Positions 27,904 to 37,618 of a DNA stretch of 64,000 nt are shown in pieces (positions within the stretch are counted from its first letter, which is position 1; each line of letters opens with the position of its first letter). A program made the position numbers and the translations under genes. A model generated the notes under the pieces. The model was not told the DNA's origin and did no database searches. It saw only the letters and a program-made list of their open reading frames with translations. Location of the stretch: contig NZ_DATJTC010000047.1 of the NCBI RefSeq assembly GCF_035503745.1, positions 108,176 through 172,175 on the forward strand, given 5' to 3'. The stretch is from Dyella_B sp035503745 (GTDB taxonomy: Bacteria; Pseudomonadota; Gammaproteobacteria; Xanthomonadales; Rhodanobacteraceae).

Positions 27904-29067
27904 ATGCCGTTGACCGCTCCACCGCTGGCGCTGTACGTCCACATGCCGTGGTGCGTGAAGAAATGCCCCTACTGCGATTTCAACTCGCACGGCCTGCGCG
28001 GCGAGCCGCCCTATGGCACATACGTGGAAACGCTGCTGGCAGACCTGGACGCCGACCGCACCGACTTCGGCGCGGCGCTGCATGATCGCCCGATCGTCAG
28101 CGTGTTCTTCGGCGGCGGCACGCCGAGCCTGTTCGCGCCGGAACTGATCGCCCGCTTTCTCGACGGCGCCCGCGCCCGCCTGCCCTTTATGGACGATTGC
28201 GAGATCACCCTGGAGACCAATCCGGGCACCATCGAGCATGGCCGTTTCGACGGCTATCTGGCCGCGGGCGTCAACCGCATCTCCCTGGGCATCCAGAGCT
28301 TCGACGACGACAAGCTGCGCCGCCTGGGCCGCATCCATGGTGCGCACGAAGCCGAAGCGGCCGTGAAGTCGGCCCAGGATGCGGGCCTTGCCAACATCAA
28401 CCTCGACCTGATGTACGCGCTGCCCCAGCAGACGTTGCCCGGCGCCCTCGCCGACGTGGACCGCGCCATCGCCCTCAAGCCGGCACACATCTCGCACTAC
28501 CAGCTCACCCTGGAACCGAACACCGCCTTCGCCGCACACCCGCCGCCGCTACCGGACGACGACGCCGCCTGGGCCATGCAGGAAGCCTGCGAAGCGCGGC
28601 TGGCCGAAGGCGGTTACGCACAATATGAAATTTCCGCCTACGCCACCGCGGACCGGCAGTGCCGGCACAACCTCAACTACTGGCGTTTCGGCGATTACCT
28701 GGGCATCGGCGCCGGCGCCCACGGCAAGCTCACCGACGCCCCCGGCCATCAGGTACTGCGGCGCTGGAAAACCCGCCACCCGAACGCCTATCTCGACGCC
28801 GCCGGCGGCCCGGGCCGCATCGGCGGCCACGCCGCCGTCGCCAGCGACGAGCTGCCGTTCGAATACATGCTCAACGCGCTGCGGTTGATCCACGGCGTGC
28901 CCATGGACGACTTCCCCGCCCGCACCGGTTTGGCGCTTGAGCGGATTGCCGCCCCGCTCGCCGCCGGCCGCCGCAAGGGCTGGTTGCAGGAATCGCCCGG
29001 CCGGCTGGTGACCACGCCCCTGGGCCAACGTTTCCTCAACGACGTCATTGCAAGCTTCCTCGACTAA
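27904..29067 (+). CDS. hemW: Radical SAM heme chaperone HemW
   Basis: A 387-residue radical SAM protein related to HemN. The cluster-binding motif is CVKKCPYC (Cys 17, 21, 24), followed by FFGGGTPSLF and the SAM-binding ETNPGTIEHGRFDGYLAAGVNRISLGIQ region. The preserved HxxxHxxxC-type residues and lack of the HemN C-terminal domain favour the heme-chaperone role over coproporphyrinogen dehydrogenation. It starts 3 bases after rdgB. Confidence 0.94.
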   Translation: MPLTAPPLALYVHMPWCVKKCPYCDFNSHGLRGEPPYGTYVETLLADLDADRTDFGAALHDRPIVSVFFGGGTPSLFAPELIARFLDGARARLPFMDDCEITLETNPGTIEHGRFDGYLAAGVNRISLGIQSFDDDKLRRLGRIHGAHEAEAAVKSAQDAGLANINLDLMYALPQQTLPGALADVDRAIALKPAHISHYQLTLEPNTAFAAHPPPLPDDDAAWAMQEACEARLAEGGYAQYEISAYATADRQCRHNLNYWRFGDYLGIGAGAHGKLTDAPGHQVLRRWKTRHPNAYLDAAGGPGRIGGHAAVASDELPFEYMLNALRLIHGVPMDDFPARTGLALERIAAPLAAGRRKGWLQESPGRLVTTPLGQRFLNDVIASFLD

Positions 29068-29135
29068 ACATTTCCATGACGCGCAGCCGGCATCCGGCTT
29101 ACACTCTTCCCCGGGGAAATACTGGGATCTGAGTC

Positions 29136-31685
29136 ATGGATGTCGAATCAAGGGGACGTCCGCCATTTGCCGCGTTCGACCGCACCGACCGTGCCCTCCA
29201 CGGCCAGATGCCAGCTCGTACGCGTCGGGTGGTCGATGCCGCCTGCGCCTTGGGCGATGAATGGGCCAAACCGACGCTGCGCCTGTGCCTGGACTTCTTC
29301 GACAAGCGCCTGTACGAACTGGCCGAAAGTTCGCGCAACCACCTGGAACAACAACGCTGCTTCGACAGCCGCAGCCTGATCCAGCAGGGCCGCACCGCTT
29401 TTATCGAGTCCTTCTGCGACCACCTGCGTGAGAGTTTCGAAACGATGGGGCGCCCCCAGGACGATGAAGCGTCCGCGCCGCTGAGCTTGCAGTCGCTGAC
29501 CCTGCTCGATCGCACCGAACACGAACTCACCGCCGCACTCGACAAGCTTGCCGCACGCATCGAGGCGCATAACGGCCCGGTCCTGTCCGAGCTGTCCTAC
29601 CGGCTGGCCGTGCTGGTAGCCGCGCCGCCGCTGGAAGGCAAATACCTGCCGCCCGGTCCGCAGAGCATGGCGCAGATCCTGCGCACGGCAAGCGACCCGC
29701 TCAATCTGCCGATCGAACATCGACTGGTGTTGCTGCAGGTGTTCGAAAGCACCGCCGGCGCCGCGCTGGTATCGCTGTACGAGAGCATCAACACCAAGCT
29801 GTTGTCCGACGGCATCCTGCCGCAACTGCGCGCCTTTCCGGCCGCCCGGCCGACCCATGGCCCGGCGCACGGCGCGGCACCCACCGCCACCCCTACCACC
29901 GCAACGCCTGCCGCCGCCACGCCAGCGAGCGCCACGCCCGAACAACCGCGCAGCAGCGAACCGATCGCCGTGCTGGAAACCCTGCGCGATCTGCTCTCGC
30001 GCCAGCGCAACGCCGGCCCCGCGCCGGCCGCGGGCACGCGCACGGCAACCCATCAGGAACTGGAAACCGCGCTGTCCGCCTTGCAGCAGCACATGATCCA
30101 GGTCACCGACAACACCAGCCGCGAACTGCGCAGCGCGCAACGCCTGCACGAGGAACTGCTACTGCAGCTCAACACCGGCCTGCCGCCCGGCGCGGCGCAC
30201 ATGGAGCTGACCTCCGAGCAAGGCGACACGGTGGAGCTGGTTGCCATGCTGTTCGAGCAGCTGGCGCAACAACTGCACCAGGGCACCAACGCGCGCAACC
30301 TGCTGGGCAACCTGCAATTGCCGCTGCTGCGCCTGGCCGTCACCGATCGCGGCTTTTTCGACAAGCGCGAGCATCCGGCGCGCCAGGTGCTGGGCAAACT
30401 CGCCGAAACCCTCAACGACTGGGTCGACGGACCCAACGGCGAAACCGACCACCAGTTGCTCGCCAAGCTCACCCAGTTGGTGGAGCGTACCCAGCAGGAA
30501 CCGCCCAGCGCGGGCCTCTACACCAGCTTGCTGGCGGACATCGAGCATCACCTGGGACAACTGGCGCGCAAGGCGCAGACCACCGAGCGCCGCCACGTGG
30601 AGGCCATGCAGGGCCACGAACGGCTCGAACAAGCGCGCCGCCGCGCCGACGAACTGATGAGCGAACGTTTCGCGCTCACGTCGCCGCGCGGCCTGTTACG
30701 CACGCTGCTCGAACGCGCCTGGACCGACGTGCTGGCGCTGAACCTGCTGCGCCATGGCGAACAGAGCGATGCTTTCCGCACGCAGCTGCGCATCACCGAT
30801 CAACTGCTGGGACAGTTTCCGGTCAGCGATCCGATGCAACTGCGCCATGAAGTGGAAAGCGGCCTGCAGCAGATCGGCATGCATGCCGACGAAGCCGAAC
30901 AGGTAGCCCAGCGGCTGATCGGCACGGAAGCCACGGCGCTCGAAACACAGGCGGCAACCGCCGAGACCGAACCGGAGAGCCCGTCCACGCAAGCCACGGC
31001 ACCGGCGGCGGCCACAGCGAACGTTGCGGCCCAGGAGCCTGCGCAACCCGTTGCCCCCCAGGCAAGCGCCGACACGTCCGCCAAGCTGCCCGCGCCGGCC
31101 GCGACGCCCAAGCCCGCTACGCCCAAACCCGCGACGCCGGAGCCGGCCGCCGCGGAATGGTCGGTTGCACCATCGCCTCCCGCACAACCCAAGACCACCG
31201 TTACGCCACCGGCCCCCAAGCCGGCAGTACCGGCGCGCGTCGTGGAAGCGCCCAGCGCCACCGACCTGGCGATCCGGCTCAAGCAGCGCCAGCGCCTGGG
31301 CGAGCAGCGTGGCCAGGAAAGCCCGGCACCGGCGACCCAGGCGGCGGTCGTGCCGCCGTTGGGATTGCGCGAGGCGCGCATCCACAACCGCTTGCGCCAA
31401 TTGCCATTCGGCACCTGGTTCGAGTTCACCGATCCGACCACGGGCGAAGCCACGCAGCGCAAGCTGGCATGGTTCTCGCCGGTATCGGGCAACAGCCTGT
31501 TCGTCAATCGCCGCGGCCAACGCAGCGACGTGATGAACCTGCAAGAGCTGGCGCGCGCGATCGCCAGCGGCCGCGTGCGCGAAATCCCGCCGGTGCAGGA
31601 AAACCTGCTTGACCGCGCCTGGCATGCACTCACCACCAACCTGTTGCGTCCGGCATCGACGCCGCTACCGGAAGCCCGCCCATGA
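29136..31685 (+). CDS. DUF1631 domain-containing protein
   Basis: An 849-residue cytoplasmic protein of the DUF1631 family, sometimes mislabelled thymidine phosphorylase. The helical DUF1631 body spans about 10-240 and 310-590. It is broken by two Ala/Pro/Thr-rich linkers (about 245-275 and 600-705). The last 100 residues (LRQLPFGTWFEFTDP, KLAWFSPVSGNSLFVNRRG) look like a small beta-barrel resembling PilZ-type domains. The stop overlaps the start of a PilZ-domain gene (ATGA), suggesting a shared role in c-di-GMP or surface regulation; this is inference. Confidence 0.85.
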   Translation: MDVESRGRPPFAAFDRTDRALHGQMPARTRRVVDAACALGDEWAKPTLRLCLDFFDKRLYELAESSRNHLEQQRCFDSRSLIQQGRTAFIESFCDHLRESFETMGRPQDDEASAPLSLQSLTLLDRTEHELTAALDKLAARIEAHNGPVLSELSYRLAVLVAAPPLEGKYLPPGPQSMAQILRTASDPLNLPIEHRLVLLQVFESTAGAALVSLYESINTKLLSDGILPQLRAFPAARPTHGPAHGAAPTATPTTATPAAATPASATPEQPRSSEPIAVLETLRDLLSRQRNAGPAPAAGTRTATHQELETALSALQQHMIQVTDNTSRELRSAQRLHEELLLQLNTGLPPGAAHMELTSEQGDTVELVAMLFEQLAQQLHQGTNARNLLGNLQLPLLRLAVTDRGFFDKREHPARQVLGKLAETLNDWVDGPNGETDHQLLAKLTQLVERTQQEPPSAGLYTSLLADIEHHLGQLARKAQTTERRHVEAMQGHERLEQARRRADELMSERFALTSPRGLLRTLLERAWTDVLALNLLRHGEQSDAFRTQLRITDQLLGQFPVSDPMQLRHEVESGLQQIGMHADEAEQVAQRLIGTEATALETQAATAETEPESPSTQATAPAAATANVAAQEPAQPVAPQASADTSAKLPAPAATPKPATPKPATPEPAAAEWSVAPSPPAQPKTTVTPPAPKPAVPARVVEAPSATDLAIRLKQRQRLGEQRGQESPAPATQAAVVPPLGLREARIHNRLRQLPFGTWFEFTDPTTGEATQRKLAWFSPVSGNSLFVNRRGQRSDVMNLQELARAIASGRVREIPPVQENLLDRAWHALTTNLLRPASTPLPEARP

Positions 31686-32020
31686 ATGCGCCCGAACAAC
31701 GCCGCGCCCCGCGCAAGCGTCCGGAATACAACGTGGCGGTCGTGGACACCATCACCGGGCAGCCCCTGGGCCATCTAGGCAATTTGTCCAGCAACGGCAT
31801 GCTGCTGATCGGCCAGCACGTACCGCGCAACGAAGCGGTGTACCAGGTCAGCCTCAACCTGCCGCGCCACGATGGCACCATGCCGACCATCGAAATCGGC
31901 ATCCAGGAACAGTGGCACGAACCGGCCGCCAGCCCGGGCCAGACCTGGGCCGGCTATCGCATCATCGCCATCGGCGGGGCCGACGCCACCCAGCTGGAGC
32001 TGTGGCTTCAACAAGCTTGA
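31682..32020 (+). CDS. PilZ domain-containing protein
   Basis: A 112-residue single-domain PilZ protein. The Arg-rich N-terminal motif (RRAPRKRPEYN) and the second signature NLSSNGMLL (D/N-x-S-x-x-G) are the c-di-GMP-contacting elements of PilZ domains, so ligand binding is plausible. It overlaps the DUF1631 gene by 4 bases and is probably co-translated with it. Confidence 0.88.
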   Translation: MNAPEQRRAPRKRPEYNVAVVDTITGQPLGHLGNLSSNGMLLIGQHVPRNEAVYQVSLNLPRHDGTMPTIEIGIQEQWHEPAASPGQTWAGYRIIAIGGADATQLELWLQQA

Positions 32021-32035
32021 ACAACCCATCGCGCC

Positions 32036-32195
32036 AGGGCCTGTTTACCCTATGGGCGTGGCCCGCGTTGCGTTGGAGTGGCCGCCATAGGGCGTCATCG
32101 CTCATGTCGTGTACGGACGTACACGCCTTCACGCTTCCTTGGCTGGCGAGCAAACAGCTCCCGGCGCGGCTACGCCCATAGGGTAAACAGGCCCT
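32036..32195. repeat. 160-bp palindromic intergenic repeat element
   Basis: The arms 32036-32063 and 32168-32195 form a near-perfect inverted repeat (core ACGCCCATAGGGTAAACAGG) enclosing about 100 bases. Inside is a second near-palindrome GTGTACGGACGTACAC (32109-32124). The whole fills the gap between the PilZ gene and pepQ. The shape is that of a REP/BIME-like or MITE-like element. Copy number elsewhere in the genome cannot be judged from one window. It could also act as a transcription terminator. Confidence 0.7.
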
Positions 32196-32233
32196 AAACT
32201 GACGGGCTCTGCAACCACCGTCCGGAAGCACGC

Positions 32234-33550
32234 ATGAGCCCCCACCTCGCCCCGCTGTATGCCCAACACATCGCCACGCTGCGCGAGCGCGCCGACCGGG
32301 CGCTGGCGCGCGGGGGCTTCGATCACCTGCTGATCGCCGCCAGCACGCCGCTGCGTAAGTTCCTCGACGACCAGGATTACCCTTTCCTCGCCAACCCGCA
32401 TTTCCGCCACTGGCTGCCGCTGACCGATGCGCCGGGTAGCTGGGTGGTCTACACGCCGGGCGAAAAACCTCGCTTGATCTTCGTGCAGCCGCGCGATTAC
32501 TGGCACGTGGTGCCGGCCGTACCGAGCGGTTACTGGGTGGACGCCTTTGACATCAGCATCGTGCGCAACAATGCCGAGGCGGTGGCGCTGCTGCCGCAGG
32601 GCCACCGCGCGGTCATCGCGCCGGAGTGCCCGGCCGTCGACGGCGTGGAGGCCAACAATCCGCAGGCCGTGCTCGACTACCTGCATTGGCATCGCAGCTA
32701 CAAAACGCCATACGAACTGGCCTTGATGCGCCAGGCCAACCGCATCGGCGCGCGCGCGCACCGCGCCGCCGAAAAAGCTTTCCGCTCGGGCTGGAGCGAA
32801 TTTGGCATCCACATGGCGTATCTGTCGGCCGCGCGGCAGATCGACGCGGAACTACCTTATGCCAGCATCGTGGGCCTGAACGAACACGGCGCGGTGCTGC
32901 ATTACACCCACTTCGACCGCACGCCGCCGCCGCAAAGCCGCTCGTTCCTGATCGATGCCGGCGCCAGCGCATCGGGCTACGCCAGCGACATCACGCGCAC
33001 CTACGCCGCCCAAGGCCATGCGCCGTTCCAGGCGCTGATCGACAGCGTCGAGCATGCGCAACAGGGTTTCGCGGCGATGGTGCGGGCCGGGCAGAGTTAT
33101 CCCGAACTGCACATTCACGCCCATCACGTACTCGCCGGCGTGCTGCGCGAGCATGGCCTGATTCGCATGGATGCCGAAAGCGCGGTGGAATCGGGCGTAA
33201 CCTCCACCTTCTTCCCGCACGGCCTGGGTCATCCGATCGGCTTGCAGGTGCACGACGTCGCCGGGTTTCAGGCCAGCGAAAGCGGCGGCGGCATCGCCCG
33301 TCCGGACGGCCATCCGTATTTGCGCATGACGCGCGTGCTGGAGCCGGGCATGGTAGTGACCATCGAGCCGGGCCTGTATTTCATCGACATGCTGCTGGAA
33401 GAACTGCGCGCCACGCCCGCCGCCAAGGACGTGGACTGGGCCAAGGTGGATGCCTTGCGCCCTTATGGCGGCATCCGCATCGAAGACGATGTGGTGTGTA
33501 CCGAGGGCGAACCGGAAAACCTCACGCGCGATGCGTTCGCCGTAGTGTAA
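32234..33550 (+). CDS. pepQ: Xaa-Pro dipeptidase
   Basis: A 438-residue M24B metallopeptidase cleaving dipeptides with C-terminal proline. The pita-bread C-terminal domain has the dinuclear metal ligands: Asp in LIDAGAS, Asp in YASDITRTY, His in FPHGLGHPIGLQVHD, Glu in VVTIEPGLYF and Glu in GGIRIEDDVV. The N-terminal domain (about 1-165) with FLDDQDYPFLANPHFRHW matches the bacterial PepQ form. GGAAG five bases upstream supports the start. Confidence 0.95.
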   Translation: MSPHLAPLYAQHIATLRERADRALARGGFDHLLIAASTPLRKFLDDQDYPFLANPHFRHWLPLTDAPGSWVVYTPGEKPRLIFVQPRDYWHVVPAVPSGYWVDAFDISIVRNNAEAVALLPQGHRAVIAPECPAVDGVEANNPQAVLDYLHWHRSYKTPYELALMRQANRIGARAHRAAEKAFRSGWSEFGIHMAYLSAARQIDAELPYASIVGLNEHGAVLHYTHFDRTPPPQSRSFLIDAGASASGYASDITRTYAAQGHAPFQALIDSVEHAQQGFAAMVRAGQSYPELHIHAHHVLAGVLREHGLIRMDAESAVESGVTSTFFPHGLGHPIGLQVHDVAGFQASESGGGIARPDGHPYLRMTRVLEPGMVVTIEPGLYFIDMLLEELRATPAAKDVDWAKVDALRPYGGIRIEDDVVCTEGEPENLTRDAFAVV

Positions 33551-33577
33551 GGCGGCGTCGAGGCAACCGAACGAGGC

Positions 33578-33598
33578 CTGCCGGCTTGTTGCCGGCAG
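33578..33598. terminator. GC hairpin between convergent pepQ and pepP
   Basis: An 8-bp perfect stem CTGCCGGC / GCCGGCAG with a 5-base loop sits in the 55-base gap between the two convergent peptidase genes. There is no T run, so it is at best a weak or factor-assisted terminator. Confidence 0.45.
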
Positions 33599-33605
33599 CC
33601 AGGCA

Positions 33606-34955
33606 TCAACGGCGCGCGAGCAACGCTTCGATCGCCTGCGGATCCTTCGGCACGCCATCGGTAAGCACGTCGTGGCCATCACGCGTCACCGCCACGTCGT
33701 CTTCGATGCGAATGCCGATGCCGCGCCAGGCCTCGGGCACCGACACATCGTCCGGCGCGATATAGATGCCCGGCTCCACCGTCAGCACCATGCCCGGTTC
33801 GAGCAGGCGTGATTGGCCGTCCACGCGGTAATCGCCCACGTCGTGCACGTCCAGACCCAACCAATGGCTGGTTTTTGCGGGGAAAAAGCGCTTATAGCCG
33901 CCTTCGGCGATCACCTGGGCCGGCTCGCCCTTGAGCAGGCCCAGCGCGCACAAGCCTTCGGTGATTACATGCACCGCCACGTCATGCGCGGCGTTGTAGG
34001 CGCGGCCCGGCAGCACCTCGTCGATCGCCGCCAGTTGCGCGGTGTGCACCACTTCGTACAGTGCGCGCTGTTCACGGCTGTAGCGCCCGTTGACCGGGAA
34101 GCTGCGGCTGATGTCCGAGGCATAGCATTCCAGTTCGGCACCGGCGTCGATCAACAGCAGATCGCCGTTTTTCAGCGCCGCGCGATTGGCCACGTAATGC
34201 ATGGTGCAGGCGTTCGCGCCGCCCGCAACGATGGGCGGAAACGCCGCCACCGCGCCGCGGCTGCGCATGACGCGCAACAGCTCCGCTTCCACCTCGTATT
34301 CGTGCCTTCCCGCGCGCGCAAGCGCCATGGCCGCCAGATGCGCCTGGGCGGCGATGTCGGCCGAGGCACGCATCAGTTTCAGTTCGCCGCGCGATTTGTA
34401 CAGGCGCAGGTCGTGCAGCAGATGGCCGAGCGCGACGAATTCCTTCGGCACCACGCCACCGCCGCGCAGTTGCCGCAGGCGGCGCATCCAGCCCAACAGT
34501 TGCGCATCGAATTGCGGCTCGCGTCCGAAATGGCAGTAGACGCGCCCTCTGCCCTCGATCATGCCGGGCAGGATGTCGTCGATGTCGTCGATCGGAAATG
34601 CATCGTCCATGCCGTAGTCGGCCACCGCGCGCTCGGTGCCGATCGATTCGCCATGCCAGCGCTCGTGCTCGGGATCGCGCTCGCGGCAAAACAGCACCGC
34701 TTCGCCGTGCTGGCGCCCCGGCAGCAGCGCGAGCACCGCGTCGGGCTCGGGGAATCCGCTTAAATAATGGAAGTCGGAGTCCTGCCGGTACGGCCACGCG
34801 GCATCGGCATTGCGCATACGCTCGGGCGATGTGGCGATCAGCGCCACCGCATCGTTCCCGGCCATTTTCATCAACTGGCGCCGGCGGCGCGCGAATTCTT
34901 CGGAAGCGATGTTCAATGCAAGGTGTCGCTGGAAGGCTGGCTGGGAAGGTGGCAT
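33606..34955 (-). CDS. pepP: Xaa-Pro aminopeptidase
   Basis: A 449-residue M24B aminopeptidase P releasing N-terminal residues before proline. Metal ligands are in LLIDAGAELECYASDISRSFP, SHWLGLDVHDVGDY, VLTVEPGIYI and GIGIRIEDDVAV. The N-terminal domain includes RQDSDFHYLSGFPEPDA. The ATG at 34955 overlaps ygfB by 43 bases; a TTG at 34916 with a TTGA overlap is a possible alternative. It is paralogous to the neighbouring pepQ, which is read toward it. Confidence 0.94.
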   Translation of the reverse strand: MPPSQPAFQRHLALNIASEEFARRRRQLMKMAGNDAVALIATSPERMRNADAAWPYRQDSDFHYLSGFPEPDAVLALLPGRQHGEAVLFCRERDPEHERWHGESIGTERAVADYGMDDAFPIDDIDDILPGMIEGRGRVYCHFGREPQFDAQLLGWMRRLRQLRGGGVVPKEFVALGHLLHDLRLYKSRGELKLMRASADIAAQAHLAAMALARAGRHEYEVEAELLRVMRSRGAVAAFPPIVAGGANACTMHYVANRAALKNGDLLLIDAGAELECYASDISRSFPVNGRYSREQRALYEVVHTAQLAAIDEVLPGRAYNAAHDVAVHVITEGLCALGLLKGEPAQVIAEGGYKRFFPAKTSHWLGLDVHDVGDYRVDGQSRLLEPGMVLTVEPGIYIAPDDVSVPEAWRGIGIRIEDDVAVTRDGHDVLTDGVPKDPQAIEALLARR

Positions 34956-35476
34956 TCGGTGAACAGCAACATCGCGCCCATGCGCACAAACTCGTGCACT
35001 TCGATCAGCGCGTCCTCGTCTTCGTCTTCATCGCCGAAATCGAGCGAGGCCGATGCGATGGACGCAAAATCCTTCAGGATCTCGCGCCCCTCCTCCGACA
35101 CCCGTTCGTGTATCTGCGGACCGCCCAGGCCGAAGCCGCCGAGAAATCCGCGGCACCAATCCACCAGCGCATCGGCGCGTTCAGGCAACGGGCGGTCATC
35201 GGCCGGCAACAAGGGTTCGAAACCCAGTTCAGGGTCGGCCAGTTCGTCCTGGCTCTGGCGTACCAGCAGGTCCAAGGCCGCCTGATCGCGCCCGGCCGCC
35301 GTTACGCCACCCGCATCCAGATGCAAAAGCTCCAGCAACGGCCGTTTGCCCGGCCTGCCGTTGCCGGCCAGGAAACCGCATAGCGAACCGTGCAGTTCGC
35401 TGGCGGTGGCGGCCAGTTTCAGGTGCACCACGACATCGTCCAGTTCGTCGTAACCGATGAAATCGGGGGCGGCCAT
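34913..35476 (-). CDS. ygfB: UPF0149 (YgfB) family protein
   Basis: A 187-residue all-helical UPF0149 protein. Conserved parts are ASELHGSLCGFLAG near the N terminus and LVDWCRGFLGGFGLG in the middle, with an acidic stretch (DFGDEDEDEDALIEVHEFVRMG) near the end. In Pseudomonas, YgfB affects expression of cell-wall amidases; whether this holds here is unknown. It is followed by pepP with overlap, the same ygfB-pepP order seen in E. coli. Confidence 0.93.
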   Translation of the reverse strand: MAAPDFIGYDELDDVVVHLKLAATASELHGSLCGFLAGNGRPGKRPLLELLHLDAGGVTAAGRDQAALDLLVRQSQDELADPELGFEPLLPADDRPLPERADALVDWCRGFLGGFGLGGPQIHERVSEEGREILKDFASIASASLDFGDEDEDEDALIEVHEFVRMGAMLLFTECHLPSQPSSDTLH

Positions 35477-35576
35477 CGCAGGCTCCGTGAACGGCTAAAG
35501 CTCAAGTTTAATGCAGGCTCCCGCCCGGGTGATCGGACCCGCAGATTTCTTCCGGCGTCCTGATATAGTGAACCGC

Positions 35577-35801
35577 ATGAAGACACCCGCCCCTGCCCAG
35601 TTCGAGCTTGCCGCCCTGAGCCAGCAGCTTGACCGGCTGCTTGAGCATGTGCATCGGTTGAGTGAGGAAAACCGCAGCCTGCGCCACAGCCAGGAGCAAC
35701 TGGCCAACGAACGTGCGGGCTTGTTGGCACGCAACGAACAGGCGCGCAGCCGGGTTGAGGCCATGATCCAACGACTCAAGGCACTCGAAAACAATGGCTG
35801 A
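35577..35801 (+). CDS. TIGR02449-type ZapB-like coiled-coil protein
   Basis: A 74-residue protein that is almost entirely coiled-coil (LSQQLDRLLEHVHRLSEENRSLRHSQEQL), matching the small ZapB-like family encoded just before zapA in many gammaproteobacteria. A role at the division ring is inferred from shape and position. TATAGT at about 35564 is a likely -10 element. It overlaps zapA by 8 bases. Confidence 0.85.
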   Translation: MKTPAPAQFELAALSQQLDRLLEHVHRLSEENRSLRHSQEQLANERAGLLARNEQARSRVEAMIQRLKALENNG

Positions 35802-36138
35802 CGTCATCAGCACGCCCAGCACCAACGAACCGGTTTCGCTGCGACTGATCGATCGCGAATTTCTGATCGCCTGTCCGCCCGACGAGCGCGAGGGCCTGCT
35901 GGAAGCGGCAAGCTTTCTCGATCGTAAAATGCGCGATCTGCGCGCGCATGCCAAAACGCCCGGCTTCGACCGCATTGCCGTGCTCGCCGCAATCAGCATC
36001 ACGCACGAGTATCTGCAACTGCAGAAACGCCAGGCGGCCAGCGCGGGCAACTCCAACGCGGCTGAACATGAGATTGCCGAAGGACTGGCTTCGCTGCGGC
36101 GCAAGCTTGAAGCGGCACTCGACGCGCAACTAAAATAG
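35794..36138 (+). CDS. zapA: Cell division protein ZapA
   Basis: A 114-residue FtsZ-ring stabiliser. It has the N-terminal ferredoxin-like part (VSLRLIDREFLIACPPDEREGLLEAASFLDRKMRDLR) and a C-terminal coiled-coil helix. ZapA bundles FtsZ filaments. The gene is followed by 6S RNA and fau, the classic proteobacterial order. Confidence 0.95.
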   Translation: MADVISTPSTNEPVSLRLIDREFLIACPPDEREGLLEAASFLDRKMRDLRAHAKTPGFDRIAVLAAISITHEYLQLQKRQAASAGNSNAAEHEIAEGLASLRRKLEAALDAQLK

Positions 36139-36147
36139 CCCTCGGCG

Positions 36148-36328
36148 TTCTCTGCGGTGTGCGCCAGCACACTCTTACATATTGCCTTGTTCCTATTTAC
36201 GACCCGGGTCGGTTACTTAAAGCTGTTGCGCACGTCCGCCGCGAGCGGAAAGCCTTGAGGCCTTAATATCCCTCCCACCTGATCCCATTGGATCAAGGTC
36301 GTTTGGTGGGCAGCGGCATCGCGGTTGA
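36148..36328 (+). ncRNA. ssrS: 6S RNA
   Basis: The 280-base gap between zapA and fau is the standard site of 6S RNA. The 5' end (TTCTCTGCGGTG, 36148 on) can pair with the 3' end (GGCATCGCGG, near 36316-36324) to form the terminal closing stem. The intervening sequence forms a long imperfect hairpin with a central bubble and a GATC-CCATTG-GATC segment (36281-36296) near the 3' half. The molecule would be about 180 nt, the usual size. It mimics an open promoter and binds sigma70 holoenzyme. The exact ends are estimates. Confidence 0.85.
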
Positions 36329-36419
36329 CGCCACCCCATTCCCAGCCCGGATGCCGCCGCAAGACGGCGTCCGGGAGCGGACCGCCAGCCCGGTGCACCG
36401 TCTTCAGGAGACGCGCGAC

Positions 36420-37033
36420 GTGGATACCGCCGCACGACGCCGTGAACTACGCCAGCGATTGGCCGAGCGCCGTCGCGCGCTTGGCCCAGCCCAGCGCATG
36501 GCCGCCGCCCAGGGCCTGCGCCGCAGCCTGGAGCACCTTCCCGAATACCATACGGACCAGCGCGTGGCGGGCTACTGGGCCTGCGACGGCGAGTTGCCGC
36601 TGAACCTGGCCATCCCGCCGCTGGCGACCCGCGGCCAGCAGTTCCTGCTGCCGCTGATCGGCGAGGACAACCTGCTGCGCTTCGCCCCCTGGGCGGCGGG
36701 AGACGCGGTGCAGCCCAACCGTTTTGGCATCCCCGAGCCGGTCGCGCCGCGCGAGTGGTTCGCCCCCTTCCAACTCGACCTGGTGCTGGTACCCCTGCTG
36801 GCCTTCGACCGCCGCGGCAACCGCCTGGGCTATGGCGGCGGCTACTACGACCGCAGCTTCGCCTTCCTGAAGGACCAGCTGCGCCCGACCGAGCCGCTAT
36901 TGGTGGGCATCGCCTACGATTTTCAGCAATTGCCGGAGATCACCCCCGAACGCTGGGATATCTCGCTGGATTTCATCGCCACCGACCACGAACTGATCGA
37001 CTGCCGCCCCGGTTCGCCTGGAGACACCGTCGC

Positions 37034-37037
<4 letters not shown>
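36420..37037 (+). CDS. fau: 5-formyltetrahydrofolate cyclo-ligase
   Basis: A 205-residue enzyme converting 5-formyl-THF to 5,10-methenyl-THF. The N-terminal basic segment ARRRELRQRLAERRRAL binds ATP, and GNRLGYGGGYYDRSF is the family signature. I chose GTG at 36420 because CAGGAG lies nine bases upstream; the longer frame from an ATG at 36288 would begin inside the 6S RNA. It lies directly behind 6S RNA as in E. coli ssrS-fau (ygfA). Confidence 0.93.
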
Positions 37038-37486
<449 letters not shown>

Positions 37487-37618
37487 CGCTGTCTCAGTGA
37501 GGCCCGCGATTGAGCGTGCCCGCCGCGCCGCAAGCCCGGAACGCCGGCACGGATCCGATCAGGGTGCGGCAAGACGTCAAATCAACGATCATCTGCGCTT
37601 TCCATTGACGGTGACGCC

